Origin: an uncultured Oscillospiraceae bacterium
GTDB taxonomy: Bacteria > Bacillota > Clostridia > Oscillospirales > Acutalibacteraceae
DNA: 64,000 nt
Direction of reading: 5' to 3'
NCBI GenBank assembly: GCA_902490735.1
Contig: CABUFC010000002.1
Location: forward strand, 124,001 to 188,000
Shown: positions 42,068-49,223 of the stretch, one piece after another
Position numbering within the stretch: position 1 is the first letter of the stretch
Layout of the letters: every line of letters starts with the position of its first letter
Notes under the pieces: generated by a model
Told to the model about the DNA's origin: nothing
Seen by the model: only the letters and a program-made list of their open reading frames with translations
The model's database searches: none
Translations under genes and position numbers: made by a program

Positions 42068-44464
42068 TTAGACGTCTTTTATAATTTTTTGCGAGAAGCG
42101 TACGGCTTCCATTGCGTCTTTAGCGTATTTGTCCGCTCCGATTTTTTCGGCGTACTCCTTGGTTAATACCGCGCCGCCGACTATAATTTTACACCAAGGC
42201 GCATTGCTTCTTAACTGCATTATGGTCTTTTCCATACTGGGAACGGTGGTAGTCATAAGCGCACTCAAACCGACAAGCGGGGCGTGCAGTTCTTTAACTT
42301 TATTAACTATTATATCAGGCGAAACGTCTTTGCCGAGGTCTACCACATTAAAACCATAGTTTTCAAGAAGCAGCTTTACAATATTTTTGCCAATATCGTG
42401 TATATCTCCTTGCACTGTGGCAATTACAAATGTTTTGCCATTTTTACTTTTTTCACCCTGAGGCAGTGCACTTTTAATAACCTCAAAAGCGCTTTTGGCC
42501 GCTTCGGCACTCATAAGCAGCTGCGGTAAATACACCGTTTTGTTTTCAAAGCCCTTGCCCACAACTTCCAGCGCCGGGATAATCTCATTATTGACAATAT
42601 CAAGCGGTAATTGTTTGGACAACATTTTGCTTGTTTGTGCTTTAGCTTTATCTTTTAAACCCTTAATTATGGCTTTTTTTAGGCCGGCTTTTTCTTGTTC
42701 ATTGTCATCTTCATGTAGACTTTGCGAAGCAGCGTCTGAAAACTGCTCTAAATTTGCGATATAGTCTGAAAAGTTTTTGTCTATGCCCTTTATCGCGCGG
42801 TATGCATAAAAGGTTTTCATCATATCATCTGAATAAGGGTTCATAATAGCGGCAGATAGTCCGTTTTCAAGTGCCAGCGCAAAGAAAGTGCTGTTTATTG
42901 CTTCGCGCTTAGGAAGTCCGAAAGAAACGTTTGATATGCCAAGAAGTGTGTGAACGCCAAGTTCATTTCTAATGGTTTTAAGAGCTTTAAGCGTAACATT
43001 TGCAATACTGCTTTCGGCGCTTATGGCCATAGTAAGCGTATCAAAGACTATATCCTTTTTTTGAATTCCATAGCTTTCTGCCACACGAATAATGTTTTTG
43101 GCAATTTGTACGCGACCATCGGCGGTATTCGGTATTCCGTTGTCGTCTAAAGTTAATGCAACCACAACGCCGCCGTATTTTTTTACAAGCGGAAAAACGG
43201 CTTTCATACTTTCTTCTTTGCCGTTTACCGAGTTTATCATTGCTTTTCCGTTGTAGCGGCGAAGAGCAGCCTCCATAGCGACGGGATTTGAAGTATCTAT
43301 CTGAAGCGGCAGGTCAACCACTGTTTGAAGGGCTGTTACAGCGCTTTTAAGCATACTTATTTCATCAATATCCGGCAGTCCCACATTAACATCAAGAATA
43401 TCCGCTTTTTTATCCTGCTCGTTTATTCCTTCAGATAGAATATAGTTTATATCGTTTTCATAAAGTGCCTGTTTAAATCTTTTTTTGCCGGTTGGGTTAA
43501 TGCGCTCGCCAATAAGAACAGGCGACTCGCCAAATTGTACCGCTTTACTATATGATGATACCATAGTAGTATTTTTAGGCATAATCGGCACAGGGCTTAT
43601 TTTTGAAATCTTTTGGCTTAATAACTTTATATATTCGGGCGTGGTTCCGCAACAGCCGCCGGCTATGCGCACGCCTTCCTTTATAAGCGACAAGACCTCG
43701 TTACAAAATTCCTCTTTTGTAACATCAAATACCGTTTTCCCGTTTACAGATTTCGGCAGACCGGCATTTGGTTTTAGTATAACCGGCACAGATGCGTAAT
43801 TTAGCAACTGCTTTATTACCGGATTAAGTCCTTTTGGACCCAGTGAGCAGTTGGCGCCAATGGCATCAGCACCCATACCTTCAAGAAGCGCCACCATTGC
43901 GGTAGGGGTAGCGCCCGTCATCAGTTTGCCGTCTTCACCATATGCGTTTGAAACAATTACGGGTAAACTGCTGTTTTCCTTTGCCGCCAAAAGCGCCGCC
44001 TTGGTTTCATAACTGTCGTTCATGGTTTCTATTAAAATCAGGTCAACGCCATATTTAACGCCGATTTTTATCGTTTTAGCAAAAATACTTACGGCATCTT
44101 CAAAATCAAGGTCGCCAAGCGGCTTTAACATCTTGCCCGTAGGACCTATATCAAGCGCAATAAATTTTTCTTGCGGGGCGCTGCTTTGCTCTTTTGCGGC
44201 TTTTGCATTAAGTATGCCTGCCTTAATTATCTCTTCAAGCTCGTCAATTGGAAAATTTAAAGTGTTTGCGCCAAATGTGTTGGTGCAAACCACGTTGCTT
44301 CCGGCGTCAAAATATGCTTTATGTAAACCGATTAAAATATCAGCGTGTGTTAAGTTCCAATACTCAGGCTGTTCGCCGGGTGTAAGGCCTTTTTCCTGCA
44401 AAAAGGTACCGGTGCCGCCGTCAAAGCAGACAATATTATTGTTAAGATAATCAGTAAAATTCAT
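42068..44464 (-). CDS. metH: cobalamin-dependent methionine synthase (without activation domain)
   Basis: 798 aa against about 1,200 for full MetH. Order: homocysteine-binding barrel (FDGGTGTFLQEKGL; zinc ligands in GANCSLGP and GGCCGTTPE), pterin-binding barrel (VLIGERINPTGKKRFK, QIDTSNP), cobalamin cap, and B12-binding domain with VQGDIHDIGKNIVKLLL (DxHxxG). The C-terminal activation domain is absent and is supplied by the adjacent gene, which overlaps it by 4 bp. It methylates homocysteine from methyl-THF. The metF gene lies upstream in the same operon. Confidence 0.96.
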   Translation of the reverse strand: MNFTDYLNNNIVCFDGGTGTFLQEKGLTPGEQPEYWNLTHADILIGLHKAYFDAGSNVVCTNTFGANTLNFPIDELEEIIKAGILNAKAAKEQSSAPQEKFIALDIGPTGKMLKPLGDLDFEDAVSIFAKTIKIGVKYGVDLILIETMNDSYETKAALLAAKENSSLPVIVSNAYGEDGKLMTGATPTAMVALLEGMGADAIGANCSLGPKGLNPVIKQLLNYASVPVILKPNAGLPKSVNGKTVFDVTKEEFCNEVLSLIKEGVRIAGGCCGTTPEYIKLLSQKISKISPVPIMPKNTTMVSSYSKAVQFGESPVLIGERINPTGKKRFKQALYENDINYILSEGINEQDKKADILDVNVGLPDIDEISMLKSAVTALQTVVDLPLQIDTSNPVAMEAALRRYNGKAMINSVNGKEESMKAVFPLVKKYGGVVVALTLDDNGIPNTADGRVQIAKNIIRVAESYGIQKKDIVFDTLTMAISAESSIANVTLKALKTIRNELGVHTLLGISNVSFGLPKREAINSTFFALALENGLSAAIMNPYSDDMMKTFYAYRAIKGIDKNFSDYIANLEQFSDAASQSLHEDDNEQEKAGLKKAIIKGLKDKAKAQTSKMLSKQLPLDIVNNEIIPALEVVGKGFENKTVYLPQLLMSAEAAKSAFEVIKSALPQGEKSKNGKTFVIATVQGDIHDIGKNIVKLLLENYGFNVVDLGKDVSPDIIVNKVKELHAPLVGLSALMTTTVPSMEKTIMQLRSNAPWCKIIVGGAVLTKEYAEKIGADKYAKDAMEAVRFSQKIIKDV

Positions 44465-45117
44465 AGTTCACCTCTATATGCACAGTCGGTATTTTCGCAC
44501 GCTTTACATTTATTATAGCTTTTGCCCTGCGGCTTTTCACAAAGGCCCATTATTGCTGTAACTGATTTTGTCGGCGACATAAGCATACTGTCCGTAAGTG
44601 TAAGACCTATTAACTTTTGGCAGTTTAAAACAGAAAAAAGGTCTTTTTGAACTGAAAGATCAAAATCGCCGTATCCCGGACTAAACCGCGGACGAGCATA
44701 AAGCCCTGTTTTGTCGCAAATATCGTTGCAAAAAGTATTGCATAAAGCCTCTATTCGCTCGGCACCGATTGCTTGAAACAGGACTGCTTTTGAAGGGGAT
44801 ACCGCACTGTATTTTGATATAATCCGGTCAATTCCAATACCTACAGTGGCGGCAAAAACCAATGCTTTATTGCAACCGTTAAGATTGTCGGCGAGCATCT
44901 TGGATTTAACCGAAAAAGCACCAAAATTACAGTTGTCACCGAAAGTATTTATATCAAGTAAAAGATAACATACTTTATAAGTAAGCATATCTCTTGCTTC
45001 ATTTAAGCAATTTTCTATTATACCAAGGGGCAAATCTCTTTCTTGTTTGCAGCCGGCATAGCGCAAAATTTCATTTTTGCATATTGGCGGAGCACTGTAT
45101 GTTTTAACAAAAGCCAT
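44461..45117 (-). CDS. methionine synthase activation-domain protein (MetH reactivation)
   Basis: 218 aa. Contains RPRFSPGYGDFDLSVQKDLF, the S-adenosylmethionine-binding RxxxGYG region of the MetH activation domain, and a Cys-rich end (KCKACENTDCAYRG) absent from E. coli MetH, possibly an Fe-S or zinc site. It reactivates oxidised cobalamin on MetH using SAM and an electron donor. Overlaps metH by 4 bp and follows metF by 5 bp. Confidence 0.88.
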   Translation of the reverse strand: MAFVKTYSAPPICKNEILRYAGCKQERDLPLGIIENCLNEARDMLTYKVCYLLLDINTFGDNCNFGAFSVKSKMLADNLNGCNKALVFAATVGIGIDRIISKYSAVSPSKAVLFQAIGAERIEALCNTFCNDICDKTGLYARPRFSPGYGDFDLSVQKDLFSVLNCQKLIGLTLTDSMLMSPTKSVTAIMGLCEKPQGKSYNKCKACENTDCAYRGEL

Positions 45118-45122
45118 ATAAT

Positions 45123-46001
45123 CTATTTTCCTATCATATCAGACAGATTTGTCTGTATTTTTTCTGCCACATCAGGCTTGTTCATCGAGTATACGTGCAC
45201 TTTATTAATACCGTTTGCATAAAGATCTATTATTTGGTCTGTGGCATATGCAATTCCCGCTTGTTTCATTGCGGCAGGGTCGCAGCCAAATTTGTCAACA
45301 AGGCTTTTAAATCTTTGCGGCATAAACGAGCCGGATAGCTTTATTGCGCGCTTTACCTGATTGGCGTTGGTAATTGGCATAATGCCGGGTATTATAGGCA
45401 CGGTTATGCCTGCCTCGCGAATTTTATAAAGAAAATTATAAAGCAAATTGTTATCAAAAAACATCTGTGTTGTTAAAAAATCACAACCTGCTTCCACCTT
45501 TTCTTTAAGATGTTTAATGTCCTCAGATTGATTTACGCTTTCGGGATGAATTTCGGGATAGCAAGCGCCGCCGATACAAAAATCGGGATCTGCCGCTTTA
45601 AGCGCTAAAACTAAATCTATTGCGTGTTGATATTCCAAACTTTGCTTGTACGTATTCTCAAAATCGGTTGGTATATCTCCGCGAAGCGCCATAATGTTTT
45701 TAATGCCTGCCGCTTTAATTTCGGATATCTTTTGCGCCACGGTTTCTTTTGTTGATGCTACACAGGTAAGATGCGCTAAAGTAGGCACGCCGTATTTTTC
45801 ATTGATATTTTTAGCAATATCTAAAGTATGCTTACTGCTGCCGCCGCCTGCACCGTATGTAACGCTCATAAAAGCCGGATGCAATTGTGCAATCTGTTCG
45901 GTAGCAGATTTTACGCTGTCAAACCCGGTTTCGTTTTTAGGCGGAAACACCTCAAATGAAAGTGCCAGTTTATTGTCTTTTAGCAAATCAATAATTTTCA
46001 T
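45123..46001 (-). CDS. metF: methylenetetrahydrofolate reductase
   Basis: 292 aa. FAD-binding barrel with SFEVFPPKNETGFDSV, SVTYGAGGGSS, LAHLTCVAST, ALRGDIP and a C-terminal VHVYSMNKPDV. It makes 5-methyl-THF for MetH; together with glyA this gives a C1 route from serine to methionine. First gene of the operon; RBS AAGGAGAGCGCGCC and a good promoter upstream. No S-box, T-box or cobalamin riboswitch is evident in the leader. Confidence 0.95.
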   Translation of the reverse strand: MKIIDLLKDNKLALSFEVFPPKNETGFDSVKSATEQIAQLHPAFMSVTYGAGGGSSKHTLDIAKNINEKYGVPTLAHLTCVASTKETVAQKISEIKAAGIKNIMALRGDIPTDFENTYKQSLEYQHAIDLVLALKAADPDFCIGGACYPEIHPESVNQSEDIKHLKEKVEAGCDFLTTQMFFDNNLLYNFLYKIREAGITVPIIPGIMPITNANQVKRAIKLSGSFMPQRFKSLVDKFGCDPAAMKQAGIAYATDQIIDLYANGINKVHVYSMNKPDVAEKIQTNLSDMIGK

Positions 46002-46032
46002 GGCGCGCTCTCCTTATAATTATATTTAATTT

Positions 46033-46062
46033 ATTATACACCTTAGCGCTAGTCTAAATCAA
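46033..46062 (-). promoter_or_regulatory. sigma-A-type promoter of the metF-metH operon
   Basis: Minus strand TTGATT (46062-46057), 18-bp spacer, TATAAT (46038-46033), about 30 bp before the metF ATG. Confidence 0.65.
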
Positions 46063-46089
46063 GCATTTTGAGAGGTCCCAAATTATAAA

Positions 46090-46126
46090 TAAAACCGGCG
46101 TTCTTCGGTTGTTACCGAAGAACGCC
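46090..46126 (-). terminator. strong hairpin, probable end of the glycosyltransferase transcript
   Basis: Perfect 13-bp arms GGCGTTCTTCGGT (46097-46109) and ACCGAAGAACGCC (46114-46126), loop TGTT. On the minus strand it is followed by GGTTTTATTT. The surrounding gap 46127-46402 contains no gene I can support; it holds the att-like site and one 29-bp repeat. Confidence 0.6.
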
Positions 46127-46154
46127 TAACACTTATTATTTAAAAAAAGAAAAA

Positions 46155-46173
46155 TCATTCCCATTCGATAAAA
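46155..46173. other. att-like sequence resembling the 3' end of guaA
   Basis: TCCCATTC (46159-46166) corresponds to TCCCACTC at the guaA end (48223-48230). On the minus strand it reads Ile-Glu-Trp-Glu-stop, the same last four residues and stop position as GuaA. The guaA 3' end is a known integration hotspot for genomic islands with a core near GAGTGGGA. Degenerate, so confidence is moderate. Confidence 0.4.
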
Positions 46174-46267
46174 CTTAACTGATTTCGCTTAGGAAATATT
46201 GTCCGTCCTGTTTGTGGTTCCTTCGATTATTTGATGTATCCATATTATCCAGCCTATAATCCTTTCT

Positions 46268-46296
46268 GTTATCATTTTGTTATCAGCGTTGATAAC
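46268..46296. repeat. 29-bp repeat, left copy (three GTTATCA heptamers)
   Basis: GTTATCA, 4 bp, GTTATCA, 4 bp, TGATAAC. Same orientation and 24/29 identical to 48109-48137. The last two heptamers form a perfect palindrome. Confidence 0.7.
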
Positions 46297-46402
46297 AGTG
46301 GACGGGGTCTGATGCGGATAATCACGAACCTATTATACTTGCTTGAACGCTGTTATTCAAGATTTATGTGCTTGTTGTCATTCCGGAAAGCGATCCATTT
46401 AT

Positions 46403-47791
46403 TTATTGGATCCTGTGCAGAATGGAGGTGTATTTCCGTTTTTGTATTGCCTTGCTGATTGGATAAAACAGGATACCGGCTGCAACTCCAATGATCCACA
46501 CATATTTCCAACTGATAAGAAATCCAACCAGAAGGATGGCGGCGATGGTTATCGCCCAGTATATGAAGTGGAATCTCACTGTCGATTTATTCAGCTCACC
46601 AACAACATCTGATCCGTTCGATGTATGCGGTGCATTCTCGATAAACTCCGCTGCCCCGGCAGCACCTGAACAGGAACGAAAATCTGTACTGCACACCTCT
46701 GCGGCTTTCGCGTAGGCGGAGTTGCGCAGAATCTCCTGTACAGACGCCCGGATCCCGTCAATGGAATCGTCATTTAAAGCCGTGCCGGCACCAATTTCCA
46801 TTACCCTTCTCGCTACTGCTTTCTGCTCGCTTGTCTGGGGATAGAGCACCATCGGCGCAGCCATATAGAGACTTTCGGAAACGCTGTTCATGCCACAGTG
46901 TGTTATAAAAACGTCCGCTTTGGAAAGAATATCGAGCTGATCCACGTAGGGATACACATGGATGTTGTCAGGCAGCACTCCCAATGACGCGCGGTTTACC
47001 GCATTTCCGCACGAAATGACGACGTCAACCTTCTGATCTTGCAACGCCGCTATGCATTTTGTGTAGAAATCGGGTCTGTCATTGATGACGGTCCCCAGAG
47101 AAATATAAACAAGCGGGCGGTCCTTCGCTTTTTTCGGAACGGCATCTGAGAAAACAGAAGGTCCTACAAATGCGTAGTGATCCGAAAAGCTCTCTGCATA
47201 GGGCTGAAAACGCCGCGAAGTATAGACGATGCTATCTGTCTGATTGTCGCTCTGTACCAGAGACAAAGCCCCCTTCACACGATAGCCGTATGGTTCGAGC
47301 TTTTTCAACTCCTTAGAGATCCTCGGCAACCCGAAGATCATATCTGCCAGTTCCTTAGGCGTGTTCTTCATATACTGGGATGACAATTGATTAAAAGCAA
47401 ATGTGCTGGTAGAAATAACCATCGGCACATGGTGTTTCCATGCGTTTAATTTTCCCCAGAAGCAAACGGAATCCGTATATACGACGTCAGGCCGGAAGGT
47501 CTTGAACTCTTCGTCGAGAAAGCTGTCCATGCTGAGCGTGATCCGAATGTCCTGAATCGTCATCTCTGTAGTGGAAACATTCTTCAGTCCGGCTTCTTCC
47601 CGCTTCGTGAGTTTCGGCAGAAAAGCGTCGCAGGAGATAAATTCTGCGCCTGTTGCATTGATCTTCTCTTCAAATTCGTTGAACGAATAGAATCGTACTG
47701 TATTCCCCCTTTTCACCAGTTCCGCTGCAACCGGGAGCATGGGATTTGTATGACCGTGCGCAGGAATACAGAAAAAGGCAACCTTTTTCAT
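46403..47791 (-). CDS. MGT-family (GT1) glycosyltransferase with C-terminal membrane helices
   Basis: 462 aa. GT1/macrolide-glycosyltransferase signatures: FCIPAHGHTNPMLPVAAEL at the N-terminus and the nucleotide-sugar-binding end THCGMNSVSESLYMAAPMVLYPQTSEQ. Residues about 400-445 form two hydrophobic helices (IYWAITIAAILLVGFLISW, then YVWIIGVAAGILFYP), an unusual addition. It would transfer sugar from UDP-glucose or similar to a small lipophilic acceptor (antibiotic, lipid or steroid-like). GC content and codon choice (many CTG, CGC, ATC, GTC) differ visibly from neighbours, suggesting transfer. Overlaps the AbrB-like gene by 4 bp. Confidence 0.85.
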   Translation of the reverse strand: MKKVAFFCIPAHGHTNPMLPVAAELVKRGNTVRFYSFNEFEEKINATGAEFISCDAFLPKLTKREEAGLKNVSTTEMTIQDIRITLSMDSFLDEEFKTFRPDVVYTDSVCFWGKLNAWKHHVPMVISTSTFAFNQLSSQYMKNTPKELADMIFGLPRISKELKKLEPYGYRVKGALSLVQSDNQTDSIVYTSRRFQPYAESFSDHYAFVGPSVFSDAVPKKAKDRPLVYISLGTVINDRPDFYTKCIAALQDQKVDVVISCGNAVNRASLGVLPDNIHVYPYVDQLDILSKADVFITHCGMNSVSESLYMAAPMVLYPQTSEQKAVARRVMEIGAGTALNDDSIDGIRASVQEILRNSAYAKAAEVCSTDFRSCSGAAGAAEFIENAPHTSNGSDVVGELNKSTVRFHFIYWAITIAAILLVGFLISWKYVWIIGVAAGILFYPISKAIQKRKYTSILHRIQ

Positions 47792-48006
47792 ACCTTATCA
47801 CCCTCCTGATCCTGAAAAACTATCTTAAACCATTCTGCAAAGGCTTGTTTCGGAGGGATGGCGATCCCCCTCGCCTCATCGCCAAAAAGCAGCAGCGTAT
47901 CTCCAGGCTTGATTCCAAAAATATCACGAGCCTGTTTCGGGATTACGATTTGTCCTTTTTCTCCGACGGTGGCCGTCCATGCATATTTTCCTTCAGGTGC
48001 TTTCAT
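47788..48006 (-). CDS. AbrB/SpoVT/MazE-type swapped-hairpin DNA-binding protein
   Basis: 72 aa from ATG at 48006 (MKAPEGKYAWT), with GGAGGC just upstream; a longer in-frame start would add 11 unlikely residues. The AbrB fold is clear: TATVGEKGQIVIPKQARDIFGIKPGDTLLLFGDEARGIA (split across residues 10-48). The C-terminal extension (PKQAFAEWFKIVF) is typical of members encoded in two-gene operons with an effector. It probably represses its own operon; a palindrome overlaps the -10. Confidence 0.85.
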   Translation of the reverse strand: MKAPEGKYAWTATVGEKGQIVIPKQARDIFGIKPGDTLLLFGDEARGIAIPPKQAFAEWFKIVFQDQEGDKV

Positions 48007-48030
48007 TATACCGCCTCCAAAGTATGATTT

Positions 48031-48046
48031 GTATAACATATTATAC
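48031..48046. promoter_or_regulatory. palindrome overlapping the -10 of the AbrB/MGT promoter
   Basis: GTATAA (48031-48036), CATA, TTATAC (48041-48046): perfect 6-bp arms covering the -10 hexamer. Candidate autoregulatory operator. Confidence 0.45.
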
Positions 48047-48068
48047 CGTATGAATTCGAATATGTCAA
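48040..48068 (-). promoter_or_regulatory. consensus sigma-A promoter of the AbrB/MGT operon
   Basis: Minus strand TTGACA (48068-48063), exactly 17-bp spacer, TATAAT (48045-48040): a perfect match to consensus. Confidence 0.88.
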
Positions 48069-48108
48069 GGAATAATGGGCGGCGAAAATTGCTTTCAGCT
48101 ACCGTAAT

Positions 48109-48137
48109 GTTATCATTTCGTTATCAATATTGATACC
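48109..48137. repeat. 29-bp repeat, right copy (GTTATCA heptamers)
   Basis: GTTATCA, 4 bp, GTTATCA, 4 bp, TGATACC. Matches 46268-46296 at 24 of 29 positions in the same orientation; the two copies bracket the AbrB/MGT pair. Confidence 0.7.
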
Positions 48138-48139
48138 AA

Positions 48140-48173
48140 AAACAGCAGGCATTCCGTAGAATGCCTGCTGTTT
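48140..48173 (-). terminator. rho-independent terminator after guaA
   Basis: Perfect 14-bp arms AAACAGCAGGCATT (48140-48153) and AATGCCTGCTGTTT (48160-48173), loop of 6; on the minus strand it continues TTTGG. A second weaker hairpin, AGCACATTT/AAATGTGCT (48194-48218), lies against the guaA stop. Confidence 0.8.
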
Positions 48174-48218
48174 CAAGCTATTCAGGATAACTCAGCACAT
48201 TTCAAGATAAAATGTGCT

Positions 48219-49211
48219 TTACTCCCACTCAATAGTGCCTGACGGTTTTGGTGTAAGATCATACAGTACGCGGTTTACACCGGGCACTTCACTTATAATG
48301 CGGCCGGTCACTTTATTTAAAACTTCATATGGAATTTCTTCAATTGTAGCCGACATAGCATCCAAAGTATTTACGGCACGGATAATTACCGGCCATTCTT
48401 CAACCCTTTTATCGTTTCTTACACCAACAGATTTTAGATCCGGAACAATTGTAAAGAACTGCCAAACCTTTTTATCAAGACCGGAATTTTTAAACTCTTC
48501 ACGCAAAATCGCATCAGATTCGCGGACGGCTTCCAGCCTGTCTCTTGTAATAGCTCCAAGGCAGCGAACACCAAGACCGGGGCCGGGGAATGGCTGACGG
48601 TAAACCATACTGTCGGGAAGTCCTAAAGTTTTGCCAACCATGCGAACTTCATCTTTAAATAAGAATTTTAACGGCTCTACAAGCTCAAATTTTAAATCTT
48701 CAGGCAGTCCGCCAACGTTGTGATGTGCTTTTACAGGACCGCTTTCGAGTATATCAGGATAGATAGTGCCTTGTGCCAAAAATTCGATATTTTCAAGTTT
48801 TCTTGCTTCTTCTTCAAATACACGAATAAATTCCGCGCCGATAATTTTGCGCTTGTTTTCCGGGCTTTTTTCGCCGGCAAGTTTATCTAAAAATCTGTCA
48901 ACCGCGTCAACATAGATTAAGTTGGCATTCATTTGGTTTTTAAAAACCTCAATTACTTGCTCGGGTTCGCCTTTTCTTAAAAGGCCGTGATTTACATGTA
49001 CACAGGTAAGGTTTTGGCCGATTGCTTTAATTAAAAGGGCCGCTACAACCGAAGAGTCTACGCCGCCGGAAAGCGCAAGAAGAACCTTTTTATCCTTGAC
49101 TTGCTTTTTTATAGCATCTATTTGTTCGTCAATGAACGCGCTGGCAAGCTCTGCGTTGTTTATACGCTTCATATCATTTGGTCGTACATTGTTTTGCATA
49201 AATCTATCCAT
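48219..49211 (-). CDS. guaA: GMP synthase, ATP pyrophosphatase subunit only
   Basis: 330 aa against about 515 for ordinary GuaA. It has the PP-loop LALSGGVDSSVVAALL, HVNHGLLRKGE, YRQPFPGPGLGVR and the invariant end KPSGTIEWE, but no glutamine amidotransferase domain. It therefore resembles the archaeal split form (GuaAb) and would need a separate GATase partner or free ammonia. A second ATG at 49199 (AAGGATGG upstream) may be the true start. It follows the DUF4340 gene by 12 bp, in the Gld operon. Makes GMP from XMP. Confidence 0.93.
   Translation of the reverse strand: MDRFMQNNVRPNDMKRINNAELASAFIDEQIDAIKKQVKDKKVLLALSGGVDSSVVAALLIKAIGQNLTCVHVNHGLLRKGEPEQVIEVFKNQMNANLIYVDAVDRFLDKLAGEKSPENKRKIIGAEFIRVFEEEARKLENIEFLAQGTIYPDILESGPVKAHHNVGGLPEDLKFELVEPLKFLFKDEVRMVGKTLGLPDSMVYRQPFPGPGLGVRCLGAITRDRLEAVRESDAILREEFKNSGLDKKVWQFFTIVPDLKSVGVRNDKRVEEWPVIIRAVNTLDAMSATIEEIPYEVLNKVTGRIISEVPGVNRVLYDLTPKPSGTIEWE
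48221..48236. other. att-like core in the guaA 3' end
   Basis: TCCCACTC (48223-48230), i.e. GAGTGGGA on the coding strand, encodes Glu-Trp-Glu at the end of GuaA. It is the proximal candidate attachment site of the AbrB/MGT island; the distal degenerate copy is at 46159-46166. Confidence 0.45.
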
Positions 49212-49223
49212 CCTTTTTATATT

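Noticed and set aside
46002..46080. SAM, T-box or cobalamin riboswitch before metF
   Set aside because: The leader is only about 30 nt after the promoter, too short and without the conserved motifs.
46140..46230. Short minus-strand frame ending Ile-Glu-Trp-Glu as a guaA gene remnant
   Set aside because: Only the final codons resemble GuaA; residues upstream do not, so I treat it as an att-like site rather than a pseudogene.
46231..46612. Small plus-strand open frames downstream of the MGT gene
   Set aside because: They lack ribosome-binding sites and partly lie antisense to the glycosyltransferase; composition looks non-coding.
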